DNA of 64,000 nt from Nitratireductor indicus C115 (GCF_000300515.1 NZ_AMSI01000001.1:1-64000); one strand, 5' to 3'. Positions 55,612 to 64,000 are shown, counted from the stretch's first letter. Translations and numbers: made by a program. The notes: a model not told the origin generated them from the sequence alone.

Positions 55612-56582
55612 CAGCGTTCCTTTACATAGGGCACGCCGCCGGCGCGCGGAGGAATGGCCTTGCCGATGAAGCCGGCAAGCAGCACCACGGTCAGGATATA
55701 GGGCAGCGCCTGCATGAACTGCACCGGCACCTGGCCGATGAGCGGCAGCGGCGTACCCTGTACGCGGATGGCGAAGGCATCGAGAAAGCCGAACAGGAGG
55801 CAGGCGAACATCACCGGGACCGGACGCCATTTGGCGAAGATCAGCGCGGCAAGCGCGATGAAGCCGCGCCCCGCCGTCATGTCTTTCACGAAGCCGGCAT
55901 TCTGCGCCAGCGCCAGATAGGTGCCGGCAAGGCCGGTCAATATGCCGGTGCACATCACCGCCCGATAGCGCAGCCAGGCGACGGAAATACCGGCGGTGTC
56001 GACGGCGGCGGGATTCTCGCCCACCGCTCTCAGCCTGAGGCCGAAACGGGTGCGAAACAGCACCCACCAGGTGAAGGGCACCAGCAGGAAGGCGGCGTAG
56101 ACGATCAGCGAATGGCCCGAGATCAGCTCGGAATAGATGGGGCCGAGCACCGGCACGTCGCGCACGGCGTCGGCGAAGGGGAGCTCGATTGCGCCGAAGC
56201 GCGCCGTACCCGGCAGCGAGGGCGTGCGCCCGCCTTGCCGGAACCACGCCTGGCCCAGAATGATGGTGGAGCCGGCGGCGATGAAGTTGATCGCTACGCC
56301 CGAGACGATCTGGTTGCCGCGATGGGTGATGGAGGCGAAGCCGTGCACCAGCGCGAAGAACACCGAGACGACAATGGCCCCGCCGAGCCCCGCCCAGGCC
56401 GAGCCGGTGACCGCCGCCATCGCCCCGGCAGCGAAGGCGCCGGCCAGCATCTTGCCTTCGAGCCCGATGTCGAAGACGCCCGAACGCTCCGAATAAAGCC
56501 CGGCAAGCGCGGCCAGAAGCAGCGGCACGGAAAGCCGCACGGTGGAATCCAGAAGCAGGATGAGTGTTGTGAAGAAATCCAT
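55611..56582 (-). CDS. Nucleoside ABC transporter permease 2 (BMP type, NupQ-like)
   Basis: A 323-residue permease of the branched type (about eight to nine helices) with YSERSGVFDIGLEGKMLAGAFAAGA near the N-terminus and RAVGENPAAVDTAGISVAWLRYRAVM in the middle, the pattern of BMP-associated nucleoside importers. It is coupled to cdd downstream, which fits transport and breakdown of nucleosides as one unit. Confidence 0.92.
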   Translation of the reverse strand: MDFFTTLILLLDSTVRLSVPLLLAALAGLYSERSGVFDIGLEGKMLAGAFAAGAMAAVTGSAWAGLGGAIVVSVFFALVHGFASITHRGNQIVSGVAINFIAAGSTIILGQAWFRQGGRTPSLPGTARFGAIELPFADAVRDVPVLGPIYSELISGHSLIVYAAFLLVPFTWWVLFRTRFGLRLRAVGENPAAVDTAGISVAWLRYRAVMCTGILTGLAGTYLALAQNAGFVKDMTAGRGFIALAALIFAKWRPVPVMFACLLFGFLDAFAIRVQGTPLPLIGQVPVQFMQALPYILTVVLLAGFIGKAIPPRAGGVPYVKER

Positions 56583-56583
56583 C

Positions 56584-57723
56584 CTAGCTCCCCTTTCCCG
56601 CTTCCGCCTCGATCCCCGCCGAACGGGGGCTCAGGCTTGCAAACAGGGTCTGGATGGTCGGGCGGAACATGTGCTCCAGCGCGCCGGCGAAGAGAATGAC
56701 GAGACCCTGGATGATGACGATCATGTCGCGCGAGATATTGGGCATCTCGAAGGCGAGTTCGGCCCCGCCCTGATAGAGCATGCCGAACAGGATCGCCGCC
56801 GGCACGATGCCCGCCGGATGCGAGCGCCCCATCAGCGCCACGGCGATGCCCACGAAACCGGCGCCGGTGACGAAATCCATCTGCAGCCGGTTCTGGTCGC
56901 CCATCACCGGGTTCAGCGCCATCATGCCGGCGAGCGCACCGGAGATCAGCATGGCGATGATGACGATCCTGGTTTCGCTGACCCCGGCATAGCGCGCCGC
57001 GCGCGGGCTGAAGCCGCGCATGCGGATTTCATAGCCGAGCCGGGTGCGCCAGATCAGCACCCATACGAGGAATGCGGCAAGGAGCGCCAGAAGGAAGGAG
57101 AGGTTGAACGGCGCCGAGCGCACCGAAAGGCCGAACGCCTCAAGCAGGAAGTTGAGTTTGGGTAACTGTCCGCCCTCCACAAAGGTGCGGGTCTGCGGAG
57201 CCTGGCTGCCGGCGGGCTTCAGCACATTGACGAGCAGATAGACCATCAGGCTCGCCGCGATGAAGTTGAACATGATTGTGGTGATGACGATGTGCGAGCC
57301 GCGTTTGGCCTGGAAATAGGCGGGAATGAAGGCCCAGGCCGCGCCGAACACGGCGGCCCCCGCCACCGCCAGCGGAAACACCAGCCACCAGGGCAGCACG
57401 CTGTCGAAGGCGAGGCACACCAGCGCCACGCCGAGCCCGCCCACATAGGCCTGTCCCTCGCCGCCGATGTTGAACAGGCTGCAATGGAAGGCGACGGCCA
57501 CGGCAAGCCCGGTGAAGATGAAGCTGGTGGCGTAATAGAGCGTGTAGGCGATGTTCTGCCCGCGCCCCAGCGCCCCCTCGATGAGGATGGCCGCCGCGCG
57601 GATGGGGTTTTCCCCCACCAGCATCACCACCAGCCCCGCCACGAGGAAGGCGACCGCCAGGTTGACGAGCGGGATCAGCCCGTAATCGGCCCAGGCGGGC
57701 AGTTTGGCATAGGGCGCGCTCAT
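56584..57723 (-). CDS. Nucleoside ABC transporter permease 1 (BMP type, NupP-like)
   Basis: A 379-residue permease: FHCSLFNIGGEGQAYVGGLGVAL near the N-terminus, IRMRGFSPRAARYAGVSETRIVIIAML and MDFVTGAGFVGIAVALMGRSHPAGIVPAAILFG in the second half, the large partner of the heterodimeric channel. One base separates it from permease 2; 4 bases overlap with the ATPase gene upstream. Confidence 0.92.
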   Translation of the reverse strand: MSAPYAKLPAWADYGLIPLVNLAVAFLVAGLVVMLVGENPIRAAAILIEGALGRGQNIAYTLYYATSFIFTGLAVAVAFHCSLFNIGGEGQAYVGGLGVALVCLAFDSVLPWWLVFPLAVAGAAVFGAAWAFIPAYFQAKRGSHIVITTIMFNFIAASLMVYLLVNVLKPAGSQAPQTRTFVEGGQLPKLNFLLEAFGLSVRSAPFNLSFLLALLAAFLVWVLIWRTRLGYEIRMRGFSPRAARYAGVSETRIVIIAMLISGALAGMMALNPVMGDQNRLQMDFVTGAGFVGIAVALMGRSHPAGIVPAAILFGMLYQGGAELAFEMPNISRDMIVIIQGLVILFAGALEHMFRPTIQTLFASLSPRSAGIEAEAGKGS

Positions 57724-59261
57724 TCCGCCGCCTCCTTCTTGTCGACGCCGGCCATGAGCAGGCCGAGCTCGCCCTCGCTGGTTTCAGGCCCGCGCTCGCC
57801 CACCACCCGGCCGGCGAACATGACGAGGATGCGGTCCGAGAGCGAGCGGATCTCGTCCAGCTCCACGGAGACGAGCAGCACCGCCTTGCCCTGGTCGCGC
57901 ATGTCGATGAGCCGCTTGTGGATGAACTCGATGGCGCCCACGTCCACGCCGCGCGTCGGCTGGCCGACGATCAGCACCTTGGGGTCCTGCTCCATCTCAC
58001 GTGCCAGCACGATCTTCTGCTGGTTGCCGCCGGAGAAATTGGCCGTCTTCAGCCGGCAGTCGGCGGGACGGATGTCGTATTTCTCGATCTTCTCGCGCGC
58101 ATCCGCGCGGATCGCCTCGATGTCGAGCAACGGCCCCTTGAGATATTTGTCCTGCCAGTGATAGCCCATGATGGCGTTCTCGTTCTCCTCGAAGGGCAGG
58201 ACGAGGCCCACATGGTGCCGGTCCTCCGGCACATGCGCCATGCCGCGGCGACGCAGGTCGATGGGGTCCGCCTCGCCGGTCAGTTCCACCGGAGTGCCGT
58301 CCAGCGTCACCGTGCCGGAGACAGCCTTGCGCACCCCGGTCACTGCCTCCAGGAGCTGTGACTGGCCGTTGCCGGCCACGCCGGCAATGCCCACGATCTC
58401 GCCCGCCCGCACGTCCAGCGAGACAGTGTCGACCACGGTCACGCCGCGCGCGTCCTTCACGGTCAGGTTCTTCACCGAAAGCATCACGGGGCCGGGCTTC
58501 GCCTCGCCCTTTTCCACGCGCAGCAGGACATGCCGCCCCACCATCAGCTCGGCCAGCTCCTCCACCGTGGTCTCGGCGGTGTGGCGGGTGGCCACCATGG
58601 CGCCCTGCCGCATCACCGAGACATTGTCGGTGATGGCCATGATCTCGCGCAGCTTGTGGGTGATGAGGATGATGGTCTTCCCCTCGTCCTTGAGCTGCCG
58701 GAGAATGCGGAACAGATGGTCCGCCTCCGCCGGTGTCAAAACGCCGGTCGGCTCGTCGAGGATCAGGATTTCGGCGCCCCGGTACAGCGCCTTGAGGATT
58801 TCCACCCGCTGCTGCAGCCCGACCGGCAGGTCCTCGATGACCGCGTCGGGGTTCACCTCCAGCCCGTAGTCGCGCTCCAGCCGCTTCAATTCGGCGCGCG
58901 CCTTGCCGATGGAGCTGTTGAGCACGGCCTCGCCCTCCGCGCCCAGCATCACGTTTTCGAGCACGGTGAAGTTCTCCACCAGCATGAAGTGCTGGTGCAC
59001 CATGCCGATGCCGAGCGCGATGGCGTCGCTGGGGGTCTTGATGGCGGCGGGCCTGCCGGCAACGGAAATGCGCCCGCTGTCGGCCTGGTAGAAGCCGTAG
59101 AGGATCGACATCAGGGTCGATTTGCCGGCCCCGTTCTCGCCGATGATGCCGTGGATCGTGCCGGCGGCGATCTTGAGGTCGATGTTGCGGTTGGCGCGCA
59201 CGGCGCCGAAGCTCTTGCTGATCCCGTTGAGCTCGATGGCCGTCTGAGACATCGGCGGCAC
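57720..59261 (-). CDS. Nucleoside ABC transporter ATPase (BMP type, two ATPase domains)
   Basis: A 513-residue duplicated ATPase. The first domain has Walker A GENGAGKSTLMSILYG, LPVGLQQRVEILKAL in place of the usual LSGGQ signature, and Walker B ILILDEPTGVLTP; the second has IAGVAGNGQSQLLEAVTG (degenerate Walker A), signature SGGNQQKIVLAREM and VLIVGQPTRGVDVGAIE. This is typical of sugar/nucleoside (RbsA/YufO-like) ATPases. GTG 59261 fits an AGGGGAAG ribosome site; ATG 59252 is possible. Confidence 0.92.
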   Translation of the reverse strand: MPPMSQTAIELNGISKSFGAVRANRNIDLKIAAGTIHGIIGENGAGKSTLMSILYGFYQADSGRISVAGRPAAIKTPSDAIALGIGMVHQHFMLVENFTVLENVMLGAEGEAVLNSSIGKARAELKRLERDYGLEVNPDAVIEDLPVGLQQRVEILKALYRGAEILILDEPTGVLTPAEADHLFRILRQLKDEGKTIILITHKLREIMAITDNVSVMRQGAMVATRHTAETTVEELAELMVGRHVLLRVEKGEAKPGPVMLSVKNLTVKDARGVTVVDTVSLDVRAGEIVGIAGVAGNGQSQLLEAVTGVRKAVSGTVTLDGTPVELTGEADPIDLRRRGMAHVPEDRHHVGLVLPFEENENAIMGYHWQDKYLKGPLLDIEAIRADAREKIEKYDIRPADCRLKTANFSGGNQQKIVLAREMEQDPKVLIVGQPTRGVDVGAIEFIHKRLIDMRDQGKAVLLVSVELDEIRSLSDRILVMFAGRVVGERGPETSEGELGLLMAGVDKKEAAE

Positions 59262-59278
59262 GCTTCCCCTTACGCTTT

Positions 59279-59293
59279 TTACCTTTTGGTCAA
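59279..59293. promoter_or_regulatory. Possible operator upstream of the nucleoside transporter
   Basis: TTACCTTTTGGTCAA is an imperfect palindrome with arms TTGACC and GGTAA on the minus strand, 18 bases upstream of the ATPase start. The TTGACC arm could alternatively be a -35. The rest of the 248-base gap holds nothing I recognise. Confidence 0.35.
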
Positions 59294-59509
59294 TGCACTA
59301 CCACGCCCCCCGTTTCGTGCCAACGCTCCGAAGGTTCAAAGCCGGACAAGCGGCGGGCCGGAGAGGCTGCGAAACGGCTGCGCGGGGCCGGGCGCGCAAG
59401 GGGCGCTGCCACCGCCATGGACACTCTCGACAAAAGCGGGTGCGCTTGTCAATTTTTCACGTATGTATCGTGGAGAGAATGCGAAACGGGATGAGCGGGA
59501 GCGCGCGCG

Positions 59510-59713
59510 ATGAGCGAAGACAGGATGACGCGGCTTGAGGTGCTGGCTGCCGAGCAGGAGCGCACGATAGAGGAGCTTTCCGCCGAACTGACGCGCCAGT
59601 GGCGCGAGATGGAAACGCTGCGTCAGAAGCTCGACCGCCTGACCGACCGGTTTCTGGCGCTGGAAGAACAGACCGCCCCGGACGTGCCGGTGACCAAGCC
59701 GCCGCATTGGTGA
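59510..59713 (+). CDS. slyX: SlyX-family small coiled-coil protein
   Basis: A 67-residue protein: heptad-rich helix (MTRLEVLAAEQERTIEELSAELTRQWREMETLRQKLDRLTDRFLALEE) and the characteristic C-terminal KPPHW. SlyX function is unknown. It is divergent from the nucleoside transporter operon and upstream of the reverse transcriptase gene. Confidence 0.92.
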   Translation: MSEDRMTRLEVLAAEQERTIEELSAELTRQWREMETLRQKLDRLTDRFLALEEQTAPDVPVTKPPHW

Positions 59714-60071
59714 GGGGCTTTCCGACGGTTTGGTCTCGGGTAGCGAATGAATCAACTGCCATGGAGCGCGGACCGATCTTCATAACCGCTTCCGACCCCA
59801 AGTCAGTCCTTCACGATGAGATGCGGAGCACCCGGAACCTACCGTTCATTCAGCACCTGCTTTTGGCTTAAGCTGGGCCGGAGTGAGACTGCCTGGTTTT
59901 GGATTCATATCGACGAACGCGGCATCGCGCATTTCACTCCTTATCAGCGGGTCCCATTGCGACGATTGGTACGCGTCGCCTGCGACCCGCCATAACGTCA
60001 TTACGATAAGTCGTTGATAGCAAATCCCCGCTATGTAATTCCTTCCTTCGGGCCAAGCGGACGGGGAAGTA
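59714..60071 (+). other. Structured leader region of the reverse transcriptase
   Basis: These 358 bases between slyX and the reverse transcriptase gene have no supported gene. They contain a nested hairpin, outer GCGGGTC/GACCCGC (59947-59953 with 59984-59990) and inner GCGACG/CGTCGC (59959-59964 with 59974-59979), and a smaller hairpin ATAGC/GCTAT (60017-60021 with 60030-60034). In several antiphage reverse transcriptase systems the template RNA lies at this position. Whether this one is transcribed separately is unknown. Confidence 0.4.
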
Positions 60072-61748
60072 ATGTCCAAAAGCGAACGACTGAAAGCTCT
60101 ATTGTCGGCTGGGTACTTCCCAGAGGAGTTGCCGCCGGCATTCACGACTGCAGATTTCGCAAAATATCGCCGTGCCATTGGTGATGCGTGGGCAGCACTC
60201 CCAAATTATCCGCAGTATCCGAGGACAAATCCGGAGCGATTTAGCATCCCAAAGGTAACTGATTGGCGACGGGAATTAGCGATCGTCAATCCGATCGCGC
60301 AGTACCATGTGGCGAAGCTCATTGCCGATGATTGGCAACAAATTCGTAAGCACCTTACTTCGTGTAGCTTTGGCGTCGAAGAGGTTGAGATAAAATTCGA
60401 TCGAGATAGGGCCGTCCCGACGCCAGACTTCCGACTTGTTTCCTTGAGGCACTCGGAAATCTCGGCGATCCACAATCATGCGCTCGTCGCAGATATCTCT
60501 CGATTCTACAGCACACTCTATACTCATGCCATTCCGTGGGGGTTGCATACCAAGGCATGGGCTAAGGCCAACTTGAACAACGCCGCTGTTTATGACCCCT
60601 CACTGGGAGCTCGTTTGGATAAGGCTGTTCGCAAGGGGCAGGACAACCAGACTATCGGCATTCCCGTCGGGCCCGACACCTCCCGCATTATCGCGGAAAT
60701 TGTAGCGGTGTCCATTGATGCCAGAGTGCAAGCCGAGTTGAAATTGGCGGTCGAAAGCATCGTTCGGAACGTGGACGATTGGTACATCGGCTTTGACAAT
60801 GCTGGGCAGGCCGAAGAGGCGATAGCCGTGCTCGCAGCGGCTGCCCGTGATTACGAGTTGGAGATACATCCTGAGAAGACAAAGGTAGTGAACTCGGCCA
60901 ACGAGGTACAGGCTGTTTGGCCGACTGCACTACGCCAAAGTCCCATTTCCTCTGACTTTTCCGAGCAATCTAAGACTATCGACCACTATTTCGCTCAAGC
61001 TTTCCAATTCGCCGCCGAATATAAACGGTCGAATGTCCTGCGCTTCGCCGTCAACCTTCTCCGAAGCGTCGATATTCTGAAGGTGAACTGGCCTCAGTTC
61101 GAGACCTACTTATTGAAGGCGGCTCGGGCGAACGCGACCACCATACCGATGGTGGTGCATCTTTTGGCGCTATACAATGCAAAGGGCTTTCCGGTTAAGA
61201 AGGACCGGATTGCAAAATTCATCAAAGATACCATCGCGAAGTGTGGGCCATCGGCCGCCCACTACGAAATTGCGTGGGCCTTGTTCCTAGCCAAAATGCT
61301 GAGGATCACCCTTCCAGCGGATTGGGTGCAGCCAGTGACGAAATTGGAGAGCTCGGCTTGCGCTTTGGTCTTGCTCGACCTGCGCCAGATGGGCCTCATT
61401 GACGGGGCGATTGATGTGTCGCTGTGGACCCAAGCGATGACCGTAAAGGGTCTTGAGTCCAATCTGTGGCTCGTAGCCTACGAAGCGGACCTGAAAGGCT
61501 GGTTGACGCCTCCCACTGCTGGCTTCGTTCAAAACCACCTCTACTTTGCCGAACTCCGACGGCGGAACGTGTCGTTTTACGATAAGGAACGGCGTCTCAA
61601 GAATGTTCGACGCAGCAAGCCTAAGAAGCCATCGGATGCCTTCGTGCGCCATATGGCTGCGCTTCGGAGCTGGAAAATGGAAGAAATAGACGCCCAGGAT
61701 TTGCTCGAGGAATGGGAACTCCCCGGCGACGATTACGGGGGCTATTAG
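60072..61748 (+). CDS. Abi/UG-type reverse transcriptase (probable antiphage defence)
   Basis: A 558-residue protein. Reverse transcriptase motifs in the first half: VADISRFYSTLYTHAIPW (catalytic Asp141), GIPVGPDTSRIIAEIVAVSIDARV (196-219), VRNVDDWYIGFD (Asp235 and Asp236) and LEIHPEKTKVVNS (263-275). From about residue 290 the protein is helical with repeat-like Leu/Ala segments, like the C-terminal region of Abi and DRT proteins. It lacks the NAxxH and VTG motifs of retron enzymes and any maturase or endonuclease domain. The gene is visibly less GC-rich than its neighbours and stands alone between slyX and rpsA, as acquired defence genes do. Exact DRT class not assigned. Confidence 0.87.
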   Translation: MSKSERLKALLSAGYFPEELPPAFTTADFAKYRRAIGDAWAALPNYPQYPRTNPERFSIPKVTDWRRELAIVNPIAQYHVAKLIADDWQQIRKHLTSCSFGVEEVEIKFDRDRAVPTPDFRLVSLRHSEISAIHNHALVADISRFYSTLYTHAIPWGLHTKAWAKANLNNAAVYDPSLGARLDKAVRKGQDNQTIGIPVGPDTSRIIAEIVAVSIDARVQAELKLAVESIVRNVDDWYIGFDNAGQAEEAIAVLAAAARDYELEIHPEKTKVVNSANEVQAVWPTALRQSPISSDFSEQSKTIDHYFAQAFQFAAEYKRSNVLRFAVNLLRSVDILKVNWPQFETYLLKAARANATTIPMVVHLLALYNAKGFPVKKDRIAKFIKDTIAKCGPSAAHYEIAWALFLAKMLRITLPADWVQPVTKLESSACALVLLDLRQMGLIDGAIDVSLWTQAMTVKGLESNLWLVAYEADLKGWLTPPTAGFVQNHLYFAELRRRNVSFYDKERRLKNVRRSKPKKPSDAFVRHMAALRSWKMEEIDAQDLLEEWELPGDDYGGY

Positions 61749-62030
61749 GTGGAAGTGGGGTGCGCAGCCGATTGGTTTTGTCCGCTTTCAGGCAGTTGCT
61801 CTCGTAGATTGGATGACCCAAATCAGGGCGCGTTGCCGTCGAAGTGCGGCGGCTACCTGAACGGCCGCCATCCCAGCTTCGCCGCCCAGAAGCCGTCAGG
61901 CAGCAATCCACCCCAAGCTGGACTTTGTGCTCGCATACCCAGAACCGCAGCTTTTAGGGATGTTCCGTCCAGCCTGAACGCCCGGATTGGTGGTGCAAAA
62001 CCGCTGCCGCTCTTCCACCTCTCCCCCCAT
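61749..62030. other. Spacer between reverse transcriptase and rpsA terminator
   Basis: About 280 bases without a supported gene. The base composition returns to that of the core genome after about 61,830. Short frames here lack a ribosome site and family resemblance. It may mark the right edge of the insertion carrying the reverse transcriptase. Confidence 0.5.
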
Positions 62031-62033
62031 CAA

Positions 62034-62066
62034 AAACCCCGCCGGATCGCTCCGGCGGGGTTCTTC
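62034..62066 (-). terminator. Terminator of rpsA
   Basis: An 11-bp perfect stem (62037-62047 with 62054-62064, six-base loop) is followed by TTTTT on the minus strand. It could also stop plus-strand transcripts from the reverse transcriptase. Confidence 0.9.
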
Positions 62067-62092
62067 ATTTCGGCAAAAGCCTGAGGCGGCGA

Positions 62093-63796
62093 TCAGTCGT
62101 CGGTGCCCTGCTTCTTCAGAGCCGCGCCGAGAATGTCGCCGAGCGAGGCGCCGGAGTCGGTCGAGCCGTACTGGGCAACCGCTTCCTTCTCCTCGGCGAT
62201 TTCCAGCGCCTTGATCGAAACGTTGATCTTGCGCGTCTTCTTGTCGAAGAGCGTGACGCGGGCATCCACCTTCTGGCCGACGGAGAAACGCTCGGGGCGC
62301 TGCTCGTCGCGGTCGCGCGACAGGTCGGAACGCTTGATGAAGGCGTCGACATCGTGGTCGACCAGCTTCACCTCGACGCCGCCGTCCTTCACGCCGGTCA
62401 CTTCGCAGGTCACCACAGCGCCCTTGCGCAGGTCGCCGGAAGCGGCGGCCTCGCCCACGGCGTCATGGCCGAGCTGCTTGATGCCGAGCGAGATGCGCTC
62501 CTTCTCGACGTCCACGTCGAGAACCTGAGCCTTCACCATCTCGCCGCGCTTGTACTCCTCGATCACCTGCTCGCCGGGGCGGTTCCAGTCGAGGTCGGAC
62601 AGGTGGACCATGCCGTCCACTTCGCCTTCCAGACCGATGAACAGACCGAACTCGGTCTTGTTCTTGACCTCGCCCTCGACGACGGAGCCGACCGGGTGGT
62701 TGCGCTCGAACACTTCCCACGGATTCTCCAGCGTCTGCTTGAGACCGAGCGAGATGCGACGCTTGACCGGATCGACCTCGAGAACCACGACCTCGACTTC
62801 CTGCGTCGTCGACAGGATCTTGCCGGGGTGCACGTTCTTCTTCGTCCAGGACATTTCCGAAACGTGGATCAGGCCCTCGATGCCCGGCTCCAGCTCCACG
62901 AAGGCGCCGTAGTCGGTGATGTTGGTGACGCGGCCCATAACCTTCTTGCCGAGCGGGTACTTGCCGCCGATGCCGTCCCACGGATCGGCTTCGAGCTGCT
63001 TCATGCCCAGCGAGATGCGGTGCGTTTCCTGGTTGATGCGGATGATCTGCACCTTGACCGTCTGACCGATGTTGAGGATCTCGGTCGGATGGTTGACGCG
63101 GCGCCATGCCATGTCGGTGACGTGCAGCAGGCCGTCGATGCCGCCCAGGTCAACGAACGCACCGTAATCGGTGATGTTCTTGACCACGCCTTCGACCACC
63201 TGGCCCTCTTCGAGGTTCTGGACGATCTCGGAGCGCTGCTCGGCGCGGCTCTCTTCGAGAACCGTGCGGCGCGAAACGACGATGTTGCCGCGGCGCTTGT
63301 CCATCTTGAGGATTTCGAAGGGCTGCGGGGTGTGCATCAGCGGGGTGACGTCGCGGATCGGACGGATGTCGACCTGCGAACGCGGCAGGAAGGCCACGGC
63401 GCCGTCCAGATCGACGGTGAAGCCGCCCTTGACCTGGTTGAAGATGAAGCCCTCGACGCGCTCGCCCTTGGCGAACTTCTCTTCGAGCTTGACCCAGCTT
63501 TCCTCGCGGCGCGCCTTCTCGCGCGACAGCATGGCCTCGCCCAGCGCGTTTTCGATGCGCTCGACATAGACCTCGACCTTGTCGCCGACCTTGAGTTCGC
63601 TTTCCTTGCCCTTCGCGCCGAATTCCTTCAGCGGCACGCGACCCTCGACCTTCAGGCCGACGTCGATGATGGCCATGTCCTTTTCGATGGCCGTGACCAC
63701 GCCCTGGACAACGGCGCCTTCAGCGGCGTCGCGTTCGGTGAAGGATTCTTCGAGAAGGCTCGCGAAATCTTCGCGAGACGGATTGAGTTCTGACAT
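62093..63796 (-). CDS. rpsA: 30S ribosomal protein S1
   Basis: A 567-residue protein of six S1 (OB-fold) repeats. Repeats 3-6 show the pattern seen in KVMGRVTNITDYGAFVELEPGIEGLIHVSEMSW, and the N-terminal part (LEESFTERDAAEGAVVQGVVTAIEKD) anchors it to the ribosome. It binds mRNA leaders for translation initiation. It ends with ALKKQGTDD. The upstream neighbour on the same strand appears to be cmk, the usual arrangement. Confidence 0.98.
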   Translation of the reverse strand: MSELNPSREDFASLLEESFTERDAAEGAVVQGVVTAIEKDMAIIDVGLKVEGRVPLKEFGAKGKESELKVGDKVEVYVERIENALGEAMLSREKARREESWVKLEEKFAKGERVEGFIFNQVKGGFTVDLDGAVAFLPRSQVDIRPIRDVTPLMHTPQPFEILKMDKRRGNIVVSRRTVLEESRAEQRSEIVQNLEEGQVVEGVVKNITDYGAFVDLGGIDGLLHVTDMAWRRVNHPTEILNIGQTVKVQIIRINQETHRISLGMKQLEADPWDGIGGKYPLGKKVMGRVTNITDYGAFVELEPGIEGLIHVSEMSWTKKNVHPGKILSTTQEVEVVVLEVDPVKRRISLGLKQTLENPWEVFERNHPVGSVVEGEVKNKTEFGLFIGLEGEVDGMVHLSDLDWNRPGEQVIEEYKRGEMVKAQVLDVDVEKERISLGIKQLGHDAVGEAAASGDLRKGAVVTCEVTGVKDGGVEVKLVDHDVDAFIKRSDLSRDRDEQRPERFSVGQKVDARVTLFDKKTRKINVSIKALEIAEEKEAVAQYGSTDSGASLGDILGAALKKQGTDD

Positions 63797-63939
63797 TGAT
63801 GCTCCTGAAATGCCCCCTTGTCGCGGGGCTGGCGCCGGTGGTTTGCGTTGCGTTCTGCCTTCCCCGGCATCCGAGCTGTTGGCTCAAGGGCCGCTTTCGC
63901 GGCCGATCCGGCGCATGAGAATGCGGGTTCAGGCGGTTT

Positions 63940-64000
63940 TCACTCTGCGTTTGCGCGGCTGGCAAGCCTCTCGTCGATGATGGCTTTTGCCGCACGAAAC
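63940..64000 (-). CDS. cmk: Probable cytidylate kinase, C-terminal tip only
   Basis: On the minus strand an open frame enters from the window edge and ends TGA at 63940-63942, reading RAAKAIIDERLASRANAE. This resembles the C-terminus of cytidylate kinase, and cmk commonly precedes rpsA. Only 19 codons are visible, so the call rests mainly on position. Confidence 0.5.
   Translation of the reverse strand, partial: FRAAKAIIDERLASRANAE

Noticed and set aside
60072-61748. Retron or group II intron reverse transcriptase
   Set aside because: NAxxH and VTG motifs of retrons are absent, as are maturase and endonuclease domains and intron ribozyme features. The C-terminal helical region fits Abi/DRT proteins better.
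62354-63793. A 479-codon plus-strand frame
   Set aside because: It is exactly antisense to rpsA, whose repeated S1 domains create long open frames on the other strand.

Overview
The window looks like a chromosome segment of a GC-rich alphaproteobacterium of the order Hyphomicrobiales, probably close to Phyllobacteriaceae or Brucellaceae. The clues are an Irr-type iron control element in front of mbfA, a complex I NDUFA9-like gene, DUF1127 and DUF1850 proteins, TAXI-type TRAP transport, and alphaproteobacterial versions of gyrB, lepA, coaBC, ubiB/ubiE and rpsA. Species cannot be fixed from the sequence alone.

Bases 1 to about 7,495 are the late end of a prophage. They hold the end of a virion protein, a 767-residue tail fibre with collagen-like repeats and a pyocin-knob-like domain, two small structural-type proteins, a RelE/HigA-type toxin-antitoxin pair on the opposite strand, and a lysis cassette (GH108-type endolysin with a C-terminal membrane segment, an i-spanin with a lipoprotein o-spanin nested in another frame, and a DUF1515-like coiled-coil/membrane protein). 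About 700 bases without a convincing gene follow. They are packed with short perfect hairpins, contain a strong terminator, and are bracketed by a 16-bp inverted repeat. The prophage ends inside comM (yifB): only its first 79 codons remain at 7494-7733, so comM appears to be the attachment site.

Bases 7,900-24,100 are mostly core genome: gshB, an RlpA-like protein, a methyltransferase/glycosyltransferase pair, tRNA-Leu(CAG), gpmA, dapB, an MsbA-like exporter, a TauE/SafE permease, an NDUFA9-like protein, gyrB, cytochrome b561, a CGNR-type regulator and lepA. Copies of an intergenic repeat lie between 20.2 and 27.5 kb.

Bases 24,200-36,600 are transport and regulation modules: marR-emrA-emrB with a palindromic operator; an antiporter coupled to a permuted papain-like hydrolase; a CecR/Ybh-like TetR-HlyD-ABC operon with an operator palindrome; mbfA under an exact Irr box; and a DUF1127/NIPSNAP/monooxygenase operon divergent from an ArsR-type regulator. 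Bases 36,600-48,800 hold a TAXI-TRAP operon, dut, prfC, a 1-Cys peroxiredoxin, a MliC-like inhibitor, an ArsR/SRPBCC pair with a probably leaderless promoter, pirin, GNAT, coaBC and a FitAB-type toxin-antitoxin pair.

Bases 49,200-59,300 carry ubiE-ubiB and a nucleoside uptake and salvage cluster: upp, deoA, a purine nucleoside phosphorylase, cdd and a BMP-type ABC transporter that lacks its binding protein here. A lone Abi/UG-type (defence-like) reverse transcriptase sits at 60,072-61,748 between slyX and rpsA, preceded by a structured leader. The window ends at the 3' tip of a cmk-like gene.

The two places most likely to hold something undescribed are the prophage hairpin array (about 6,366-7,002) and the solitary reverse transcriptase with its leader.
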